Position numbers and translations under genes: made by a program
The notes under the pieces: generated by a model
The model's input: only the letters and a program-made list of their open reading frames with translations
Told to the model about the DNA's origin: nothing
Databases searched by the model: none
Shown: positions 1 to 5,403 of the stretch, piece by piece
Numbering within the stretch: the stretch's first letter is position 1
How the letters are laid out: every line of letters starts with the position of its first letter
Origin: CADEED01 sp046733635
Lineage (GTDB): Bacteria; Pseudomonadota; Gammaproteobacteria; Steroidobacterales; Steroidobacteraceae
Length of the DNA: 12,025 nucleotides
Assembly (NCBI GenBank): GCA_046733635.1
Contig: JBKPPO010000385.1
Coordinates: 1 to 12,025, forward strand
Direction of reading: 5' to 3'

Positions 1-599
1 TCTATGAACTCTTCCTGGGCTGGGCGTTGTCAGGCCTGCCGCTGGTGTTCGCCACGCGCTGGTCCGTGGCTTCGGCCGCGTGGGTGCTCGTGCTCAATAC
101 CGCGCTGCTGCTGTACTGCGGCTGGCAACCCATGGGCGGACTGCTGTGGATGATGTTCGGCGGCACGCGCTGGAGCCCGGCCGACATCGTCCTCTGCGCT
201 GCCGGCATCAACTTCGCGCTGTGGTTCGCCGCGGAGTGGCGCCGGCCCGATGCCGTGCCCGACTGGGTGCGCAGGCTGATCCTTTCCTGCGCCTTTGGGT
301 TCATCACCTGGGCCGGTGTCATGGCGGTGGTGGACCAAGCCTCCATGCTCACGCCGCTCATGTTGTTAGCGGCGTATGCCGGCGTGGCGGTCTTCACGCT
401 GCGCCGTGCCACCGACGTCTATCCACTGGCGGTGGCGCTCGGCTCCTTCATCATCGTGTCCATGGTCCAGGTGTTCGATCTCTTCGAACACGCGGACGAA
501 GGTGTGTTCCTCATCGTGGCGCTGTATCTCATCGCCGCGTCGACCGCGGGCGGCAAGCTGTTGCTCAATCTGCAGCGCCGCTGGGGCGGTGGGACATGA
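1..599 (+). CDS. DUF2157-like membrane protein, C-terminal part (partial)
   Basis: The reading frame is open from the first complete codon (position 3) to the TGA at 597-599, so about 198 residues of the C-terminal part are present and the start lies upstream of the window. The visible part is almost wholly hydrophobic, with about six membrane helices separated by short loops (for example a charged loop WRRPDAVPDWVRR) and a basic tail QRRWGGGT. I call it DUF2157-like because of this topology and because the next two genes encode a DUF4401-like and a GDYXXLXY protein, the usual companions of that family. Its stop overlaps the next start (ATGA at 596-599), so the two are probably translationally coupled. 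The molecular function of the family is not known. A TTG at 27 could be read as a start, but the frame is open upstream of it, so I treat the gene as truncated by the window edge. Confidence 0.75.
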   Translation, partial: YELFLGWALSGLPLVFATRWSVASAAWVLVLNTALLLYCGWQPMGGLLWMMFGGTRWSPADIVLCAAGINFALWFAAEWRRPDAVPDWVRRLILSCAFGFITWAGVMAVVDQASMLTPLMLLAAYAGVAVFTLRRATDVYPLAVALGSFIIVSMVQVFDLFEHADEGVFLIVALYLIAASTAGGKLLLNLQRRWGGGT

Positions 600-1600
600 A
601 CGAGTCGCTGGACCTGCTGGCCCGGAAGATGCGCGAAGCGGGCGTGATCCCGCCCGACGCCACGTCGCCTGCGCGAGCGGACAACGACCGTCCCTGGTAT
701 CTCGCGTTGGTGCAGGGCTTCGCGGGGTGGCTCGCCGGCGTGTTCCTGCTGGTGTTCGTGGGCGCGGTGTTCCGGCCGGACGATCGCGTCGTGATCTTCC
801 TGCTGGGCGCCGCATTGCTCGCGGCCGCCTGGTTCATCTATCGCGCGGACCGCGATGCGGTGTTCCTCGATCAATTCGCGCTCGCGATCTCCATCGCCGG
901 GCAGTTCGCGGTGGCCTGGTCGGCCATCGACCGGGACTTCGAGGGCCTGCCCGTCGCATTCACGGTGCTGGTGCTGCAGCTCGCGCTGTGGGTATCGATG
1001 CCTAACAAGCTCGCGCGCGTGCTCGCGGCGTTCTTCGCGACGATCGCCTGGGTGTACGTGGTGAGATTCACGTTGCAGCCGGGCGAGGGCGAAGAAGTGT
1101 TGTTTGGCGCGAACGTGGAGAACCTGCGTCCGGCGTGGATCCTCGCGCTGGGCTGGCCGCTCACCTGGCTGCCGTTGGTGGCGCTCGCGGCATGGCTGCT
1201 GTGGCGCGAACCGCGGTGGATGGCGACGCGTTTTCGCGAGCTCGCGCGGCCCGCGCTCACCGGATTGCTCTTGGGACTTGCAGTGTCGGGCATCGCGGCC
1301 GAGCCGTTCAGCGTCTTCGCATTGGGCATGGGCCGGCTGGGGCTCGAGCTCAGCGGATGGTCGGTGTTCGGCTTGCTCAACATCGGGCTCGCGCTGTTCG
1401 CCGCGTACGCCGCGTTCCGGCTGCGGAATGGCGGCTTGTTGGGGATCGCGATCCTCGGCGCCTTGCTGCACCTGTCGCGCTTCTACTATCTGTATGGCGC
1501 CACGCTGATCGCCAAGTCCGTGATCATGCTCTGCGTCGGAGCCGCGTTGCTCGCCGCCGGGGAGTGGCTGCATCGACGCTGGTTGCGGGAGTCGCCGTGA
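596..1600 (+). CDS. DUF4401-like polytopic membrane protein
   Basis: A 334-residue protein. A short polar N-terminus (residues 1-35, beginning MNESLDLLARKMREAG) is followed by about nine or ten hydrophobic helices arranged in pairs. The last block, with LSRFYYLYGATLIAKS followed by a final helix and a basic end (HRRWLRESP), matches my recollection of the DUF4401 C-terminal signature, in which an aromatic run precedes a Leu-Ile-x-Lys-Ser element. The ATG at 596 overlaps the upstream stop by 4 nt (ATGA), and the stop overlaps the next start (GTGA at 1597-1600). This strongly indicates a single translationally coupled operon. It probably forms an inner-membrane complex with its neighbours, but no enzymatic motif is visible and no function can be assigned. 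The family call rests on context plus the C-terminal motif. Confidence 0.8.
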   Translation: MNESLDLLARKMREAGVIPPDATSPARADNDRPWYLALVQGFAGWLAGVFLLVFVGAVFRPDDRVVIFLLGAALLAAAWFIYRADRDAVFLDQFALAISIAGQFAVAWSAIDRDFEGLPVAFTVLVLQLALWVSMPNKLARVLAAFFATIAWVYVVRFTLQPGEGEEVLFGANVENLRPAWILALGWPLTWLPLVALAAWLLWREPRWMATRFRELARPALTGLLLGLAVSGIAAEPFSVFALGMGRLGLELSGWSVFGLLNIGLALFAAYAAFRLRNGGLLGIAILGALLHLSRFYYLYGATLIAKSVIMLCVGAALLAAGEWLHRRWLRESP

Positions 1601-2058
1601 GCACACGCGCGACTCGCATCTGGCTGGTGGCCGCGGCAGCGCTGGTGCTGCTGGCCGTCAATCTCTCGATTGCAGGCAAGGAGCGCATCAAGGCCCAGGG
1701 GCAGCGCGTGTACCTGGAGCTCGCGCCCGTCGATCCGCGTTCGCTCATGCAGGGGGATTACATGGCGCTGCGCTTCGCGATCGTCGACGACATCAGTCGC
1801 GATGCGGCCGGCAGGGCGCCGGTCGACGTCGATGAGCGCGGCGTGGGAACACTCTCCAAGTCGCCGACACCGGAGACGCTGCGGCTCCGTTACCGCATCC
1901 GGAACGGCCAGGTCTGGTTGGGCACCAACGCCTGGTTCTTCGAGGAAGGCTCGGCGCAGCGGTTCGAACCGGCACGGTATGGCGAATTCCGCGTCGATCG
2001 CGAAAGCGGGGAAGCGGTGCTCGTCGGTCTGCTTGATGGGGATTTCAAGCCGCTTTGA
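1597..2058 (+). CDS. GDYXXLXY domain protein
   Basis: A 153-residue protein starting at a GTG that overlaps the previous stop (GTGA). A basic N-terminus and one hydrophobic helix (residues 8-24) form a signal anchor or uncleaved signal, leaving the rest in the periplasm. Residues 53-60 read GDYMALRF, which matches the family signature GDYxxLxY except for a final Phe in place of Tyr. The preceding VDPRSLMQ (45-52) is the usual lead-in. The second half is a beta-rich segment (LRLRYRIRNGQVWLG, then YGEFRVDRESGEAVLVGL) ending in LLDGDFKPL. Proteins of this family are commonly encoded beside DUF2157/DUF4401 membrane proteins, exactly as here. The role is unknown. The close overlaps suggest it is a stoichiometric periplasmic part of the same complex. 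No terminator is visible after it. Confidence 0.85.
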   Translation: MSTRATRIWLVAAAALVLLAVNLSIAGKERIKAQGQRVYLELAPVDPRSLMQGDYMALRFAIVDDISRDAAGRAPVDVDERGVGTLSKSPTPETLRLRYRIRNGQVWLGTNAWFFEEGSAQRFEPARYGEFRVDRESGEAVLVGLLDGDFKPL

Positions 2059-2104
2059 GCGGCGACCCGGAGACCCCCGCGCAACTCCGCCGCAACGCCG
2101 CGCG

Positions 2105-2110
2105 TATAAT
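2105..2110 (+). promoter_or_regulatory. Candidate -10 box of the S9 peptidase gene
   Basis: A perfect TATAAT lies 31 nt before the peptidase ATG, so transcription would start near 2117 and give a leader of about 25 nt. No good -35 hexamer lies 16-18 nt upstream (the bases there are CAACTC), and there is no TG extension. The promoter, if real, is either weak or activator dependent. The region before the ATG also lacks a strong Shine-Dalgarno sequence. Confidence 0.45.
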
Positions 2111-2141
2111 CCCCGGCACTACGAATCGTCCGGGTACTCAC

Positions 2142-4169
2142 ATGAAAAAGACTCTCCTGAGCGCGGCTGCCGCCGCGTTGCTGCTGCCTTCACTCGCCGC
2201 CGCGCAGACACGCACGGCTGCCGAAGCCGTCGCGGGCACCCCCGTGATCCCGCGTTCCGCGCTGTTCGGCAATCCCGAAAAGACGCAAGCCCGCGTGTCT
2301 CCCGATGGCCGGCACGTGTCGTTCATCGCCCCGAAGGACGGCGTGCTCAACGTGTGGGTGGCGCCGCGGTCGGATCTCTCGGCCGCCAAGGCCATCACCG
2401 ACGACAAGAAGCGCGGCATCCGCCAGCACTTCTGGTCGTACGACAACAAACACGTGTTGTTCCTGCAGGACGAAGGCGGCGACGAGAACTGGCACCTGTA
2501 CGCCACGGATCTCGCGACCGGCACGTCGCGCGATCTGACGCCGCTGCCGAAGGTTCAGGCGCAGGTGGTGGGCCTGTCCTGGAAGAAGCCCGGTGTGGTG
2601 GCCGTGGGGCTCAACGATCGCGCGCCGGAATGGCATGACGTCTACGAAGTGAACATCGCCACGGGCAAGCGCACCCTCATCGAGCAGAACACGCAGGAGT
2701 TCAGCGGTTACGACCTCGACCTGGATCTCAAGCCGCGCCTCGCCGTGAAGACCAATCCCGACGGCAACGAGGTGCTTCGCAAGGCCGGCGCGAAATGGGT
2801 GAGCCTGCTCAAGTACGGGCAGGAAGACACCCTGACTACCGGCACGATCGGCGTGGAAGGCGCCGGCAAGTCGGCGCTCATGACTTCGTCCGTGGGCCGC
2901 GACAAGGCGGCGCTGGTGCGCGTGGATCTGGCTACCGGGAAGAACACGGTGCTGGGCGCCAGTGAGCAGGCCGACGTCGCGAACATCTGGGTGGAGCCGC
3001 GCACGCGCGCGCCGCAGGCGTATTCGGTGAACTACCTGAAGCCCGAGATCACGGTGCTCAACCAAGCGGTGCAGAAGGATGTGGACCTGCTGACGAAAGA
3101 GCTCGGCGATGGCTTCGTCATCGGCAACCGCACGCTCGACGACAGCGTCTGGACGGTGGCGACCAATGACGCGCTCGCGCCTTCTTCCAGCTACCTCTAC
3201 GACCGCAAGGCCGGAACGGTCACCAAGCTGTTCGACACGCGGCCCGCGTTGATCAAGTCCCCGCTGGTGCCGATGCAGTCGCTCGAACTCAAGGCGCGCG
3301 ACGGTCTCACGCTGGTCTCCTATCTATCGCTGCCGCCGGGTTCCGACGCGAACGGTGACGGCGTGCCGGACGCGCCGGTGCCGCTCGTGCTCAATGTGCA
3401 CGGGGGTCCGTGGGCTCGCGATGAATACGGCTTCGACAACGAGCACCAGTGGCTCGCGAATCGCGGCTACGCGGTGCTCGCCGTGAACTTCCGCGGCTCG
3501 ATCGGCTTCGGCAAGGGCTTCACGAACGCCGGCAACAAGGAATGGGGCGTGAAGATGCACGAGGACCTGCTCGACGCCGTGGAATGGGCGGTCAAGCAGA
3601 AGATCACCACGGCCGACAAGGTGGCCATCTACGGCGGATCGTACGGGGGTTACGCCACGCTCGCCGGCCTCACGTTCACGCCGGACACCTTCGCCTGCGG
3701 TGTCGACATCGTGGGTCCTTCGAACCTGAACACCTTGCTCGCCAGCATCCCTGCCTACTGGAAGGCGTTCTTCGAGGAGCTGGCGCTGCGTGTCGGCGAC
3801 CCGCGAACGGAAGAGGGCAAGAAGCTGCTGACCGAGCGGTCGCCGTTGACGAAAGCCGATGCCATCAAGAAGCCGCTGCTGATCGCGCAGGGCGCGAACG
3901 ATCCGCGCGTGAAGCAGGCGGAGTCGGATCAGATCGTGAGCGCGATGAAAGCCAAGAACATTCCGGTGACGTACGTGTTGTATCCGGATGAAGGCCATGG
4001 CTTCGCGCGTCCCGCGAACCGGACCTCGTTCTACGCCGTGGCGGAAGGTTTCCTGGCGCAGTGCCTGGGTGGCCGGTACGAGCCCGTCGGCAACGACTTC
4101 AAGGGCTCGAGCATCCAGGTGCCCGAGGGCGCGCAACACGTCCCCGGCCTCTCCGACTCCCTGAAATAA
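2142..4169 (+). CDS. Secreted S9-family serine peptidase (prolyl oligopeptidase/DPP-like)
   Basis: A 675-residue protein with a classical signal peptide (MKKTLLS, a hydrophobic core, then SLAAAQ, likely cut after Ala21), so it acts in the periplasm or outside the cell. Residues of about 50-400 contain WD/PD40-like segments (RVSPDGRHVSF, WSYDNKHVLFLQDEGGDENW, LYATDLATG) expected of the beta-propeller that gates substrate entry. The C-terminal alpha/beta-hydrolase domain (about 430-660) has the nucleophile motif GGSYGGYAT with Ser500, the acid in GANDPRV (Asp587) and the base in DEGHGF (His619), so the catalytic triad is intact. VLNVHGGPWARD supplies the oxyanion region. A loop with DANGDGVPDAP resembles a calcium-binding turn. 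Such enzymes cleave short peptides, often after proline. The exact specificity cannot be read here. I start at ATG 2142 because it begins the signal peptide. The open frame further upstream would destroy it. The stop is followed by a repeat and a terminator, so the gene ends its transcription unit. Confidence 0.93.
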   Translation: MKKTLLSAAAAALLLPSLAAAQTRTAAEAVAGTPVIPRSALFGNPEKTQARVSPDGRHVSFIAPKDGVLNVWVAPRSDLSAAKAITDDKKRGIRQHFWSYDNKHVLFLQDEGGDENWHLYATDLATGTSRDLTPLPKVQAQVVGLSWKKPGVVAVGLNDRAPEWHDVYEVNIATGKRTLIEQNTQEFSGYDLDLDLKPRLAVKTNPDGNEVLRKAGAKWVSLLKYGQEDTLTTGTIGVEGAGKSALMTSSVGRDKAALVRVDLATGKNTVLGASEQADVANIWVEPRTRAPQAYSVNYLKPEITVLNQAVQKDVDLLTKELGDGFVIGNRTLDDSVWTVATNDALAPSSSYLYDRKAGTVTKLFDTRPALIKSPLVPMQSLELKARDGLTLVSYLSLPPGSDANGDGVPDAPVPLVLNVHGGPWARDEYGFDNEHQWLANRGYAVLAVNFRGSIGFGKGFTNAGNKEWGVKMHEDLLDAVEWAVKQKITTADKVAIYGGSYGGYATLAGLTFTPDTFACGVDIVGPSNLNTLLASIPAYWKAFFEELALRVGDPRTEEGKKLLTERSPLTKADAIKKPLLIAQGANDPRVKQAESDQIVSAMKAKNIPVTYVLYPDEGHGFARPANRTSFYAVAEGFLAQCLGGRYEPVGNDFKGSSIQVPEGAQHVPGLSDSLK

Positions 4170-4206
4170 TGGGGACATTCCTCGTTTTCTAGAAAACGGG
4201 GACGCG
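4169..4206 (+). repeat. REP-like repeat, copy 1
   Basis: A 38-bp element starting at the last base of the peptidase stop codon. It begins with GGGGACATTCCT, has the perfect 16-bp palindrome CGTTTTCTAGAAAACG at 4183-4198, and closes with GGGGACGCG. Copy 2 at 5366-5403 is its reverse complement with a single mismatch inside the palindrome. The hexamer GGGGAC occurs on both sides of the palindrome as a direct repeat. Elements of this style, extragenic and palindromic, are typical of REP sequences moved by REP-associated tyrosine transposases, but no such transposase gene is in the window. Confidence 0.75.
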
Positions 4207-4215
4207 GCTCGATCC

Positions 4216-4243
4216 AAGGCCCGGCGGAAACGCCGGGCCTTTT
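4216..4243 (+). terminator. Rho-independent terminator after the S9 peptidase
   Basis: A perfect 11-bp stem (4216-4226 with 4231-4241, core GGCCCGGCG/CGCCGGGCC) closed by a GAAA tetraloop and ending in TTTT (4240-4243). The T run lies on the right side only, so it serves the + strand. It lies 46 nt beyond the peptidase stop, just past repeat copy 1. Confidence 0.88.
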
Positions 4244-4260
4244 CATTTCCGCCACTGGTA

Positions 4261-4288
4261 TTGCCCGCGCCGCACATCGGCGTATAAC
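4261..4288 (+). promoter_or_regulatory. Candidate sigma70 promoter of the seven-helix membrane protein
   Basis: TTGCCC (4261-4266) and TATAAC (4283-4288) are separated by 16 bp, directly after the terminator and 45 nt before the next start codon. The predicted leader contains a small hairpin (CGCGGT at 4299-4304 with ACCGCG at 4311-4316). It is followed by a strong Shine-Dalgarno sequence GGGAGGA (4323-4329), 4 nt before the ATG. Confidence 0.5.
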
Positions 4289-4333
4289 TACTCCCCGACG
4301 CGGTCGCAGAACCGCGCACTTCGGGAGGAACCC

Positions 4334-5044
4334 ATGGCCACCGTCGTCCGCAACCGGGTCTACGTCGTCCTGGCTCTCGCGCTCGCGCTGTTCATCTTCA
4401 TCGGCTTCGCGCGGACCTACTATCTTCGCGCCTGGTTCACCGTCCCGCCGATCACGCTGCTCATGCACGCACACGCGCTGGTGTTCACCGCGTGGGTCGC
4501 GCTCTTCGTGATCCAGGTGCGGCTGATTTCGACGCAGAACTACCGCACCCACATGCAGCTCGGCATCGCCGGAATGATCGTGGCGGCGCTGGTGTTCGCG
4601 CTGGGCATCACCGCGGCGATCGCATCGGCCGGCGATCCCCGCCCGCGCCCGATGGGCATGACGCCCGCGCAGTTCACGATCCTGCCCATGTCCTCGATCC
4701 TGCTGTTCGGCGCGCTGGTGGTCGCGGCGTTCCTGATGCGCCGACGCGCGGCGATCCACAAACGCCTCATGGTGCTCGCGATGATCGCCGTACTCGGTCC
4801 GCCGGGCGCGCGGCTCATCCGCGCCGCCGGACTCGGCGCGGACTTCCTCGCGATCCAGACCGCGGTGGCCGCGTTCTTCGTCATCTGCGCGCTCGCCAGT
4901 GACTGGGTGCGCCACCGCGCGCTGCATCCCATCTACACCATCGGCGGCACGCTGCTCGTGATCAGCTGGCCGGTGCGGATGTGGTTCGCGCGGACGCCGG
5001 CCTGGGAGGCCGTGGGTCAGTGGATGGTGCGCGCTTCGAGCTAG
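4334..5044 (+). CDS. Seven-helix membrane protein of unknown function
   Basis: A 236-residue protein with about seven hydrophobic helices (near residues 10-27, 40-62, 76-98, 118-135, 143-158, 172-189 and 200-218). Histidines cluster at membrane edges: MHAHALVFTAW (His45, His47), RTHMQLG (His73), AAIHKRL (His142) and WVRHRALHP (His194, His198). The order of a His pair, a Gln-containing helix end, Arg-x-His-x-x-Leu-Gly and a later Ile-His-Lys-Arg is reminiscent of DUF2306-like and other heme-binding-style membrane families. That is an impression, not an assignment, and no known enzyme motif is present. The start is well supported by GGGAGGA 4 nt upstream. It has its own candidate promoter and is isolated: a terminator lies before it, a convergent microprotein gene after it, and REP-like repeats lie on both sides. 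Confidence 0.8.
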   Translation: MATVVRNRVYVVLALALALFIFIGFARTYYLRAWFTVPPITLLMHAHALVFTAWVALFVIQVRLISTQNYRTHMQLGIAGMIVAALVFALGITAAIASAGDPRPRPMGMTPAQFTILPMSSILLFGALVVAAFLMRRRAAIHKRLMVLAMIAVLGPPGARLIRAAGLGADFLAIQTAVAAFFVICALASDWVRHRALHPIYTIGGTLLVISWPVRMWFARTPAWEAVGQWMVRASS

Positions 5045-5048
5045 GCGG

Positions 5049-5183
5049 TCACGGCGAGGCGGAGTAATCCCGCCGCGGCTCGCCCGGTTCGCGGTCGCCG
5101 TGCAGCCACCAGGTCATGCCCAGCCACGCCGCCAGCAACGCGATGATGAACAGCAGCGGGCGCTTGATCTGCTTGTTGTACAT
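5049..5183 (-). CDS. 44-residue single-helix membrane microprotein
   Basis: On the minus strand, ATG at 5183-5181 opens a 44-codon frame closed by TGA at 5051-5049. The product starts MYNKQIKRPLLFIIALL, continues through a hydrophobic helix (about residues 9-27) and ends in a polar, charged tail (HGDREPGEPRRDYSASP). The basic N-terminus followed by a helix predicts an inner-membrane protein with the N-terminus in the cytoplasm. AGGA lies 7 nt before the ATG in good Shine-Dalgarno position. It converges on the seven-helix protein gene, with 4 nt between the stops. It is too short for most gene callers. I cannot name a family. The ribosome site, the sensible topology and codon use like its neighbours make it more likely real than not. 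Confidence 0.6.
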   Translation of the reverse strand: MYNKQIKRPLLFIIALLAAWLGMTWWLHGDREPGEPRRDYSASP

Positions 5184-5222
5184 GCCCGGATCCTAGCTGC
5201 GAGCCCCTGAAAACGCTGCATT

Positions 5223-5250
5223 TTGACTTCCGGGCGGCCGTGCCTACACT
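5223..5250 (+). promoter_or_regulatory. Sigma70-type promoter of the radical SAM gene
   Basis: TTGACT (5223-5228), a 16-bp spacer and TACACT (5245-5250). This is the best -35/-10 pair in the window. The start of transcription would be near 5257, leaving a long leader of about 145 nt before the YgiQ-family start codon. Confidence 0.6.
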
Positions 5251-5251
5251 G

Positions 5252-5369
5252 CGCGCCTCCAGCCCCTGGCCAAGCTTCGGCCCACCCGGGGGTGCCTGTT
5301 CAACGGGAAATGGTGTTTACCGGCGTAAGCCCGGTGCTGACGGCGAACCACTCGCGTGGTTGAGGCGCG
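5252..5369 (+). ncRNA. Structured 5' leader, possible riboswitch-like element
   Basis: The leader of the radical SAM gene is full of self-complementary segments. CGCGCCTC (5252-5259) pairs perfectly with GAGGCGCG (5362-5369) and would enclose everything between. CCCCTGGCC can pair with a following GGCC-(CA)-CCCGGGG region. ACCGG/CCGGT surrounds the loop CGTAAGC (5319-5335). AACCAC (5346-5351) and GTGGTT (5356-5361) close a TCGC tetraloop. The words GGTGCC, AACGGGAA, GGTG and CCGG-T-GCTGACG appear in the order seen in the core of cobalamin riboswitches, but extra bases follow GGGAA, the usual GGTG within the P5 hairpin reads GGCG, and the 3' half of that class is missing. With the predicted promoter the transcript would start inside the first helix, shortening it. 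I regard it as a structured regulatory leader of uncertain class, or a decayed one. Confidence 0.35.
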
Positions 5370-5403
5370 TCCCCGTTTCCTAGAAAACGAGGAATGTCCC
5401 CAT
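5366..5403 (-). repeat. REP-like repeat, copy 2 (supplies the YgiQ ribosome-binding site)
   Basis: This is the reverse complement of the repeat at 4169-4206, identical over 37 of 38 positions. The one change turns the central palindrome into CGTTTCCTAGAAAACG (5374-5389). GAGGA at 5389-5393, inside the repeat, lies 8 nt before the ATG at 5402 and is the only good Shine-Dalgarno sequence for the following gene. The repeat therefore doubles as translation initiation region. Confidence 0.75.

Noticed and set aside
2055..2141. Upstream extension of the peptidase reading frame starting at TTG 2055
   Set aside because: It would place 29 residues before a textbook signal peptide and overlap the previous gene. 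ATG 2142 sits just after a TATAAT box.
3324..4319. A 331-codon minus-strand frame opposite the peptidase catalytic domain, running through repeat copy 1
   Set aside because: It is a shadow of the peptidase. Shared words between this frame and others come only from the REP-like repeat being translated.
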